DNA of 64,000 nucleotides, from NCBI RefSeq assembly GCF_013359775.1, contig NZ_JABMCI010000053.1:1-64000 (forward strand). Reading direction: 5' to 3'. Every line of letters starts with the position of its first letter. Within the stretch, counting starts at the first letter, position 1. Positions 57,432 to 64,000 of this stretch are shown here, in pieces. Below the pieces are notes generated by a model, which worked only from the letters and a program-made list of their open reading frames with translations, made no database searches and had not been told where the DNA came from. The stretch is from Cellulomonas humilata (lineage in GTDB: Bacteria; Actinomycetota; Actinomycetes; Actinomycetales; Cellulomonadaceae). Made by a program: the position numbers and the translations under genes.

Positions 57432-59534
57432 ATGTCTCAGGTCGCCGGATGGATCACCCATCGCTACCTCAAGTTCGCCGTCATCGTCTTCTGGCTCGTC
57501 GTGGTCGCGCTCCTAGGGCCCCTCGCGGGCAAGCTCACGGGTGCGCAGGACAACGACGCCAAGTCTTGGCTGCCCGCCAACGCCGAGTCGACCGAGGTGC
57601 TCGACGCCGCCGGCAGCTTCGTGTCCGCCAACACCATCCCCGCGGTCATGGTCTACGAGCGCTCGTCCGGTCTCACGCCCGACGACCTCGCTGCGATCGC
57701 GGCCGACGCAGCGGAGTTCGGCACGCTCGACACGCTGGACGGCGAGGTCGTCGGCCCGATCCCGTCCGAGGACGGCCAGGCCGCGCAGATCATCGTCCCG
57801 CTCGATCTCGGCTCCGACGGCTGGAACCTCGCCGCCGACGCCGTCGTCGACCTGCGGGCCACCGCGGAGGACGGGCCAGACGGTCTCGACGTCTACGTGA
57901 CCGGACCGGCCGGCTCCGCCGCGGACTCGTCCGAGGCGTTCGAGGGCATCGACGGCACGCTGCTGTACGCGGCCGTCGCCGTCGTCATCGTCATCCTGCT
58001 CATCACCTACCGCAGCCCGATCCTGTGGATCCTGCCGGTCATCTCCGCGGGCGTCGCGCTCACGGTCTCCCAGGCCCTGATCTACCTGCTCGCGGACAAC
58101 TACGACCTGACCGTCAACGCGCAGAGCGCCGGCATCCTCACGGTCCTCGTGTTCGGCGCGGGGACGGACTACGCCCTGCTCCTGGTCGCCCGCTACCGCG
58201 AGGAGCTGCGCAAGCACGGCGACCGGCACGAGGCGATGGCGCTGGCCCTGCACCGGGCCAGCCCGGCGATCATCGCCAGCGGCGCCACGGTGGCCATCGG
58301 CATGCTCGCCCTGCTGTTCGCGACGATGAACTCCACGGCCGGACTCGGCCCGGTCGCCGCCATCGGCATCGGCGTGGCCCTGCTCGTCATGCTCACCCTC
58401 CTGCCGGCGCTCCTGGTCACCTGCGGCCGGTGGATCTTCTGGCCGCGCACCCCCAAGCTGGGTGACAGCGAGCCGTCCGAGCACGGCTTCTGGGCACGCG
58501 TCGGCGGTCGGATCGAGCGTCGGCCCCGGGCGACGTGGATCGGCACGTCCGCGGCCCTCCTGGTCGCGTGCGTCGGCATCGTGGCGCTCAACGCGACCGG
58601 GCTGACCACCGAGGAGTCGTTCCGCGGCGAGCAGCCGTCGATCGTGGGCGAGAAGGTGCTCTCCGCGCACTTCCCCGGCGGCGCCGGCTCCCCCGTCGTC
58701 GTCATCGCGAACGCCGGCCAGGCCGACGACGTCGCCGCTGTCCTCGCGGACGTCGAGGGCATCGACCCGGCGAGCGTCGCCGAGCCCGTCGTGCTGGGCG
58801 ACCTCGCCTACATCGAGGGCACCCTGACGTCCGCGCCCGACGCCGACGAGGCCTACGACACGGTCGACCGGGTGCGCGAGGCGGTGCACGCGGTGCCCGA
58901 CGCCGAGGCGCTGGTCGGTGGCACGACGGCGGTCAACCTCGACGTGCAGCGGGCCTCGGCCGACGACAACCGGCTGATCATCCCGATCATCCTGCTCGTC
59001 GTGTTCGTCATCCTCATGGTCCTGCTGCGGGCGATCGTGGCCCCGCTGGTGCTCATCGGCACCGTCGTGCTCTCGTTCGGCGCGGCCATCGGCATCAGCG
59101 CGCTCGTGTTCAAGTACGTCTTCGGCTACGCCGGGGCGGACACGTCGTTCCCGCTGTTCGTGTTCGTGTTCCTGGTGGCCCTGGGGATCGACTACAACAT
59201 CTTCCTCATGACCCGGGTGCGCGAGGAGGCGCTGCGGATCGGGCACCACCGCGGCTCGCTGGTCGGCCTGGCGGCCACCGGCGGGGTGATCACGTCGGCC
59301 GGACTGGTCCTGGCGGGGACGTTCGCGGTGCTCGGCACGCTGCCGCTGGTGGCGTTCGCGGAGATCGGGTTCGCCGTGGCGTTCGGCGTGCTGCTGGACA
59401 CCCTCATCGTCCGGTCGGTGCTGGTCACGGCCCTGAACCTCGACATCGGGAAGGCCATGTGGTGGCCGAGCGCGCTCAGCAAGCAGAAGGAGCCCGAGCC
59501 CGCGGAGCAGCCCGTCGCGGTCCCCGTCTCCTGA
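57432..59534 (+). CDS. MMPL-family RND transporter
   Basis: The 700-residue membrane protein has the MMPL plan of two halves: a helix after MSQVAGWITHRYLKFAVIVFWLVVVALLGPLAG, an outer domain (DNDAKSWLPANAESTEVL), then five helices with VLVFGAGTDYALLLVARYREEL. The same layout is repeated in the second half, with VALGIDYNIFLMTRVREEAL. The GTDYALLL and GIDYNIFL Asp-Tyr pairs are the proton-relay residues of the family. It exports lipids or hydrophobic drugs using the proton gradient. GAGGAAC precedes the ATG, and a strong hairpin follows the stop. Confidence 0.94.
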   Translation: MSQVAGWITHRYLKFAVIVFWLVVVALLGPLAGKLTGAQDNDAKSWLPANAESTEVLDAAGSFVSANTIPAVMVYERSSGLTPDDLAAIAADAAEFGTLDTLDGEVVGPIPSEDGQAAQIIVPLDLGSDGWNLAADAVVDLRATAEDGPDGLDVYVTGPAGSAADSSEAFEGIDGTLLYAAVAVVIVILLITYRSPILWILPVISAGVALTVSQALIYLLADNYDLTVNAQSAGILTVLVFGAGTDYALLLVARYREELRKHGDRHEAMALALHRASPAIIASGATVAIGMLALLFATMNSTAGLGPVAAIGIGVALLVMLTLLPALLVTCGRWIFWPRTPKLGDSEPSEHGFWARVGGRIERRPRATWIGTSAALLVACVGIVALNATGLTTEESFRGEQPSIVGEKVLSAHFPGGAGSPVVVIANAGQADDVAAVLADVEGIDPASVAEPVVLGDLAYIEGTLTSAPDADEAYDTVDRVREAVHAVPDAEALVGGTTAVNLDVQRASADDNRLIIPIILLVVFVILMVLLRAIVAPLVLIGTVVLSFGAAIGISALVFKYVFGYAGADTSFPLFVFVFLVALGIDYNIFLMTRVREEALRIGHHRGSLVGLAATGGVITSAGLVLAGTFAVLGTLPLVAFAEIGFAVAFGVLLDTLIVRSVLVTALNLDIGKAMWWPSALSKQKEPEPAEQPVAVPVS

Positions 59535-59544
59535 CCCGCTGACC

Positions 59545-59580
59545 CGAGATGCCCGGATCCTCCGCGATCCGGGCATCTCG
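59545..59580 (+). terminator. strong hairpin terminator
   Basis: A perfect 15-base inverted repeat (CGAGATGCCCGGATC and complement) with a 6-base loop, 10 bases after the MMPL stop. It separates the MMPL gene from the P-type ATPase gene. Confidence 0.85.
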
Positions 59581-59634
59581 CGCTAGCGTGGCCGCACGAG
59601 CGTGCACCACTCGTCGCGGCCTAGGGAGCCTTCG

Positions 59635-62391
59635 GTGACCGACACTCTCAGCAGCACCGCAGCCCCCACCCGCTGGTGGGCGCTCGACCCCGAGGCCGCG
59701 AGCGCGCAGCTCAGCACGGACCTCGCGGCCGGCCTGACCACGGCGGAGGTGACTGCCCGCCGGGAGCGCTACGGACCGAACACGCTCACCGCGCAGGCCG
59801 CACCGTCGGTGTGGTCGGTGGTGCTCGCGCAGCTGCGCGACCCGATGAACATCATGCTCGTCGCCGTCGCGGCGGTGAGCGCGGCGATCGGGCAGGGCTC
59901 GACCGCGCTCATCGTCGGGTTCCTCGTCGTGGTGAACGTGGTCATCGGCGCCCGGCAGGAGATGCTCGCCCGCAAGAGCGTCGACGCGCTCGCCACCATG
60001 CAGGAGCCGCAGTCGCGCGTGCGGCGGGACGGCGCCCTGGTGCAGATCCCCGCCAACGAGCTGGTGCCCGGCGACATCGTCGAGCTCGAGGCCGGCGACA
60101 TCGTGCCCGCCGACGGCCGGCTGCTGCGGACCGCGACCATGGAGACGCAGGAAGCGGCGCTGACCGGCGAGAGCACCCCGATCGGCAAGGACGTGATCAC
60201 GCTCGCCGACGAGGACGTCCCGCTCGGTGACCGCGCCAACATGGCGTTCCAGAACACCTCGGTCACCCGCGGCACCGGCACGATGCTCGTCACCGCGACC
60301 GGCATGACGACGCAGATCGGCAACATCGCCACCCTGCTCTCGTCCGTGGAGAAGACGAAGTCGCCGCTGCAGCGCGAGCTCGACAAGCTGACCAAGGTGC
60401 TCGGGGTCATCGCGTGGAGCGCGGTCGCGGTGATCGTGCTCATCGGGGTCCTGCGCGGCCAGTCGCCGAGCGACCTGCTGTTCCTCGCGACCGCGGTCGC
60501 CATCTCGGCCATCCCGACGGGTCTGCCCACCTTCGTGCAGGCCATGCTCGCGTACGGAGCCCGCCAGCTGGCCGACGCCAAGGCCGTCGTCGCCAACCTC
60601 AACGACGTCGAGACGCTCGGGGCGACCAGCTCGATCAACTCCGACAAGACGGGGACGCTCACCCTCAACGAGATGACGGTGACCGCGCTCTACACCGTGG
60701 GCCAGCACTTCACGGTCGAGGGCAACGGGTACGCCAAGACCGGCCAGATCCTGCAGGCAGCCGGTGCGGAGGTCCCCGACCTGACCCCGCTGGCCTACGG
60801 CCTCTGCCTGGCCAGCGACGCGACCGTGTCCGACTCCGGCGGCGTCATCGGCGACCCGACCGAGGCGGCACTCGTGGTGCTCGCCGCCAAGCTGGGCATC
60901 GACGCGGAGGAGAGCCGCCGCACGTACCCCCGCGTCGCGGAGGTGCCGTTCGACTCGGCGTACAAGTTCATGGCGACCGCCCACTGGCTGCCCTGGCGGG
61001 GCGAGCGGTCGCTCGTCGAGGTGGTCAAGGGCGGGCCGGACGTCGTGCTGCAGCGCTGCACGCACGCCCTCGCCGGTCCCGGCCAGACCGTCCCGCTGGA
61101 GGCCATGCGCGCCGACATCGAGGCGGAGATGGAGCGGCTCGCCGAGCAGGGTCTGCGCACGCTCGCCTTCGCGACGCGGTTCCTCACGCCGGCCGACGAG
61201 GCCGCCCTGGTCGCGGACCCGATGTCCTACGTCGAGGAGCTCGTGTTCGTCGGGCTGGTCGGCATCGTCGACCCGTTGCGCCCGACCGCCAAGGTGGCCG
61301 TCGACATCGCCCTGAAGGCCGGCATCGAGGTCCGCATGATCACCGGCGACCACGCGGTGACCGCGAGCGCGATCGGCAAGCAGCTCGGACTCGGCCCGGG
61401 AGCGATCAGCGGACCCGAGCTGGCTGCCCTCACCGACGAGGAGCTGCTCGAGCGGCTGCCGAACCTGCACGTGTTCGGCCGCGTCACCCCCGAGGACAAG
61501 CTCCGGCTGGTCCAGCTCATGCAGAAGCAGGGCCTGGTGGTCGCCATGACGGGCGACGCGGTCAACGACGCCGCCGCGATCAAGCAGGCCGACATCGGCG
61601 TCGCGATGGGCTCCGGCAGCGAGGTCACCAAGCAGGCGGCTCGCCTGGTGCTCACCGACGACAACTTCAGCACCCTGGTGCACGCCGTCGAGCTGGGCCG
61701 CAGCATCTACCAGAAGATCACCGCGTACATCCGCTTCCAGATGAGCCAGCTCATCGGTCTGGTGGTCCTGTTCCTGGCGGCCAGCGTCTTCGACATCGCC
61801 GACGGTGTCGCGATGACCCCGATGATGGTGCTGTTCCTCAACTTCTTCGTCTGCGTGTTCCCCGTGATCGCCATCATGCTCGACCCGGTGGGACCCGGGA
61901 TCATGGACCGGGCGCCGCGCGACCCGGACGTCGGGATCACCAACGGCCCCGCCGTGCGCCGCTGGATCATCAACGGCGCGATCCTGTGCATCGCCTCGGC
62001 GATCCCGCTGGTGCTCGGTCCCGACACCCCGGCCGCCGACCACCCGACGGCGTCGATGACGATGGCGTTCGTCGTCATGGGGCTCGGCTCGGTCCTCTCC
62101 GGCCTGGTCCTGCGCCGCGAACCCGAGTCCGGGCTGGCCGCTCCGCTGCTGACCGCGATCAAGGTGCTCTCGGTGCCGGTGATCCTCGTGGTGCTGGCCA
62201 CCGAGCTGGACTTCCTGCAGCGCTGGCTCACCACGCAGCCGCTCACCGGGTCCCAGTGGCTCGCCTGCCTGGGGCTCGCCCTGCTGCTGCCCGTCGTCGC
62301 GGAGGTCGACAAGGTGCTCATGCGCCGCAGGGCCACCCAGCCCGTGCTCGCTCCCCCGGAGGCGGTGAGCCCGGCGCGCGCCCGGGTGTGA
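59635..62391 (+). CDS. P2-like cation P-type ATPase with non-canonical ion site
   Basis: The 918-residue ATPase has the full P2 core: actuator TGES (AALTGESTPIGKD), the phosphorylated Asp337 in NSDKTGTLTLNEM, the nucleotide-binding KGGPDVVLQRC, MITGDH and MTGDAVNDAAAIKQADIGVAMG. The membrane ion site departs from SERCA-type pumps: helix 4 reads IPTGLPT (Thr295 where PEGLP has Glu), helix 5 reads MSQLIGLVV (no NxxE) and helix 6 reads LNFFVCVFP (Asn736, then Val and Cys where NxxTD occurs). Calcium transport is therefore unlikely. The GTG at 59635 follows GGGAG. The MFS gene starts 3 bases after its stop. Confidence 0.92.
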   Translation: MTDTLSSTAAPTRWWALDPEAASAQLSTDLAAGLTTAEVTARRERYGPNTLTAQAAPSVWSVVLAQLRDPMNIMLVAVAAVSAAIGQGSTALIVGFLVVVNVVIGARQEMLARKSVDALATMQEPQSRVRRDGALVQIPANELVPGDIVELEAGDIVPADGRLLRTATMETQEAALTGESTPIGKDVITLADEDVPLGDRANMAFQNTSVTRGTGTMLVTATGMTTQIGNIATLLSSVEKTKSPLQRELDKLTKVLGVIAWSAVAVIVLIGVLRGQSPSDLLFLATAVAISAIPTGLPTFVQAMLAYGARQLADAKAVVANLNDVETLGATSSINSDKTGTLTLNEMTVTALYTVGQHFTVEGNGYAKTGQILQAAGAEVPDLTPLAYGLCLASDATVSDSGGVIGDPTEAALVVLAAKLGIDAEESRRTYPRVAEVPFDSAYKFMATAHWLPWRGERSLVEVVKGGPDVVLQRCTHALAGPGQTVPLEAMRADIEAEMERLAEQGLRTLAFATRFLTPADEAALVADPMSYVEELVFVGLVGIVDPLRPTAKVAVDIALKAGIEVRMITGDHAVTASAIGKQLGLGPGAISGPELAALTDEELLERLPNLHVFGRVTPEDKLRLVQLMQKQGLVVAMTGDAVNDAAAIKQADIGVAMGSGSEVTKQAARLVLTDDNFSTLVHAVELGRSIYQKITAYIRFQMSQLIGLVVLFLAASVFDIADGVAMTPMMVLFLNFFVCVFPVIAIMLDPVGPGIMDRAPRDPDVGITNGPAVRRWIINGAILCIASAIPLVLGPDTPAADHPTASMTMAFVVMGLGSVLSGLVLRREPESGLAAPLLTAIKVLSVPVILVVLATELDFLQRWLTTQPLTGSQWLACLGLALLLPVVAEVDKVLMRRRATQPVLAPPEAVSPARARV

Positions 62392-62394
62392 GCC

Positions 62395-63990
62395 ATGAGC
62401 GCCACGCCGGGGGACGACGCCACACCGTCCGCGGGGAACCCGCGTCTCGCCATCCTGCTGGCGATGGCGATGTTCGTCCTCGTGGTGGACACGTCGCTGA
62501 TGAACGTCTCGATCTCGGCCGTGGTCCGCGACCTCGACACGACCGTCAGCGGGGTGCAGTCCGCGATCGCCCTCGAGGCGCTGGTCTCGGCCGCGTTCAT
62601 CCTCATCGGCAGCAAGATCGGCGACCTGTTCGGCCGCAAGCGGGCGTACGTGGTCGGCCTGCTGGCCTACGCCGTCGGCGCCCTGGCGATGACCCTCGCG
62701 CAGAGCCTGACGGCCATCATCGTGTTCTGGGCGATCATCGGCGGGCTCGGCGCCTCCCTGCTCCTGCCGGCGATGCAGTCGCTCATCCACGGGAACTTCG
62801 CCGGCGCCGCCCAACGCAAGGCGTTCGCCCTGGTCGGCGCGGCCGCGGCGATCGCTGCGGCGGTCGGCCCCCTGCTCGGCGGGTTCATCACCACGTACCT
62901 GTCGTGGCGGCTCGCGTTCCTGCTCGAGGTCGTGATCATCGCCGTCGTGCTCTCGGGGATCCGCCTGGTCAAGGACGTCCCGTACACCGGATCCCGCCAC
63001 ATCGACGGGGTCGGGGCCGTGCTCTCGGTGCTCGGCATGGGCGGTGTCGTCCTCGGCATCCTCGTCTGGCAGGAGGGTGGCGAGTCGGTGGTCGCGATCC
63101 TGGCCGTCGGCGTGGTGGCGCTCGGCTCGCTGGTCGTCTGGCTCCGCCGGCGCAGACGGCTGGCGCAGCCGACGCTGATCGACCCCGACCTGTTCGCCTC
63201 CAAGGTGTTCCGGTTCGGGATCACCGAGCAGTCGCTCCAGCAGATCGCCCTCGGCGGGACCATGATCGCGCTGCCGATCTACCTCCAGGTGGTGCTGGAG
63301 TACAGCGCGATGGGGGCCGGCCTGTCCATCGCACCGCTGTCGCTGAGCATGTTCGCGGTCGCGCTCGTCGCCGGCAAGAAGGCCGGCACCCGCAACCCGA
63401 GCGGCATCATCCGGTGGGGGTTCGCGCTCCTGCTCGTCGGCATCGCGACCGTGATCCTCGTCGTGCCGCGGGCGGACTCGGGGTGGTGGCTGGTGGTCCC
63501 GCTGCTCGTCGCCGGCTCCGGGCTGGGCCTGCTGGTCTCGCAGCTGAACAACTACACGCTCGCACCGATCTCCGAGGAGCGCGTGAGCGAGGCAGCCGGG
63601 ATCAACTCCGCGGCCGGCTCGTTCGGGCTCTCGTTCGGTCTCGCGTTCGCCGGCGCGATCCTGCTGGCCGCGCTCTCGACGATCTTCACGTCGATGGCGT
63701 CCGACAGCACCGTGCTGGACGCCGCGGAGCAGACGCAGGTGGCGGAGGTGCTGGAGCACGACGCGCAGGTGGTGAGCACCACCGAGCTCGAGGAGCTCCT
63801 CGCCGGCCAGCCGCAGGACACGCAGGACGAGATCATCCGGATCAACACCGAGGCCCGGCCGCTCGCCCTGCAGATCGCCATGCTCGTCCCGCTGGTCGCC
63901 GCGCTCGGCGGCCTGCTGGTCTCGTTCCGCACGGGCAGGCTCCCCTACGCGCCCCCGGCCGCACCCGTCGAGGCCGCGGTCTGGGGATGA
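62395..63990 (+). CDS. MFS transporter, DHA2-like (14-helix) drug exporter
   Basis: The 531-residue membrane protein fits the 14-TM DHA2 group: LVVDTSLMNVSISAVVRDLDTT in helix 1, GSKIGDLFGRKRAYVVGLLAYAVGALAM (motif A) in helices 2-3, and a motif C-like segment FALVGAAAAIAAAVGPLLGGFITTYLSWR in helix 5. A periplasmic or loop domain of about 70 residues (MASDSTVLDAAEQTQVAEVLEHDAQVVSTTELEELL) lies before the last helix. It exports small molecules by proton antiport. Its ATG is 3 bases after the P-type ATPase stop, so the two are cotranscribed. It ends 10 bases before the window edge, complete. Confidence 0.92.
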   Translation: MSATPGDDATPSAGNPRLAILLAMAMFVLVVDTSLMNVSISAVVRDLDTTVSGVQSAIALEALVSAAFILIGSKIGDLFGRKRAYVVGLLAYAVGALAMTLAQSLTAIIVFWAIIGGLGASLLLPAMQSLIHGNFAGAAQRKAFALVGAAAAIAAAVGPLLGGFITTYLSWRLAFLLEVVIIAVVLSGIRLVKDVPYTGSRHIDGVGAVLSVLGMGGVVLGILVWQEGGESVVAILAVGVVALGSLVVWLRRRRRLAQPTLIDPDLFASKVFRFGITEQSLQQIALGGTMIALPIYLQVVLEYSAMGAGLSIAPLSLSMFAVALVAGKKAGTRNPSGIIRWGFALLLVGIATVILVVPRADSGWWLVVPLLVAGSGLGLLVSQLNNYTLAPISEERVSEAAGINSAAGSFGLSFGLAFAGAILLAALSTIFTSMASDSTVLDAAEQTQVAEVLEHDAQVVSTTELEELLAGQPQDTQDEIIRINTEARPLALQIAMLVPLVAALGGLLVSFRTGRLPYAPPAAPVEAAVWG

Positions 63991-64000
63991 CACAGCTCGC

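Noticed and set aside
59635-62391. Calcium-transporting ATPase annotation
   Set aside because: The membrane residues that bind calcium in SERCA-type pumps are replaced in helices 4, 5 and 6.
59476-63993. A 1505-residue open frame on the minus strand
   Set aside because: It lies opposite the P-type ATPase and MFS genes, both with full family motifs; the antisense frame is His/Gln/Asp/Arg repetitive and has no recognisable domain.
1-64000. tRNA, rRNA or riboswitch genes
   Set aside because: No cloverleaf-type sequence, rRNA segment or known riboswitch core was recognised in the intergenic regions by eye; a covariance-model search would be needed to be certain.

Overview
The window is very GC-rich, uses GTG starts and short ATGA/TGATG gene overlaps, and carries many secreted multidomain carbohydrate-active enzymes, ATPase-less sugar ABC importers and a ClpC unfoldase. 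This points to a high-GC actinobacterium, most like a plant-polysaccharide degrader of the Cellulomonas type. The genus is an inference from gene content. No rRNA, tRNA, CRISPR array, transposase or phage module was seen.

Left part (1 to about 40 kb): a pectin utilisation region. After a 5'-truncated DUF222/HNH gene and a small membrane protein comes an operon of a Gfo/Idh/MocA oxidoreductase, a DUF6807 protein and a cupin, divergent from a GH51 arabinofuranosidase. Then follow an esterase, a YesL-like membrane protein and a sugar ABC importer (binding protein plus two permeases). This importer set, with a nearby 1908-residue protein that joins a CE12 rhamnogalacturonan acetylesterase to a PL11 rhamnogalacturonan lyase, mirrors the Bacillus yes locus for rhamnogalacturonan I. 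An FMN alpha-hydroxy-acid oxidase lies between them. Next is an operon headed by a LacI repressor fused to a DUF6807 domain, then a second Gfo/Idh/MocA gene and a GNAT gene, divergent from a second ABC importer. A second LacI gene faces three tandem secreted proteins built from F5/8 type C (CBM32-like) domains. The block closes with a papain-fold/MIR-domain protein, a CBM13-PL1-CE8 pectate lyase/pectin methylesterase and a serine hydrolase.

Middle (40 to 44 kb): clpC, with a strong terminator, and a secreted ScyD/E-like beta-propeller protein.

Right part (44 to 55.8 kb): a purine-ureide (allantoin) catabolic cluster. An XRE-cupin regulator is divergent from an NCS1 permease, an allantoin/hydantoin racemase and an allantoinase. 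After a reversed DUF1275 gene come an acetamidase/formamidase, an AtzH-amidase fusion, a ureidoglycine-glyoxylate-type aminotransferase and an allantoate-amidohydrolase-type M20 enzyme, followed by a HAD phosphatase and a small alpha/beta hydrolase. End (55.8 to 64 kb): a small membrane protein, a class V aminotransferase, an MMPL transporter, a P2-like P-type ATPase that lacks the calcium ligands, and a 14-TM-type MFS exporter.

Regulation is unusually readable. CG-centred LacI-type palindromes sit before the GH51/Gfo pair, the first ABC operon, the CE12-PL11 gene and the PL1-CE8 gene. Each local LacI gene has its own pair of palindromes in its divergent promoter region. Two convergent intergenic regions carry a family of GTCCGCACTC hairpins.
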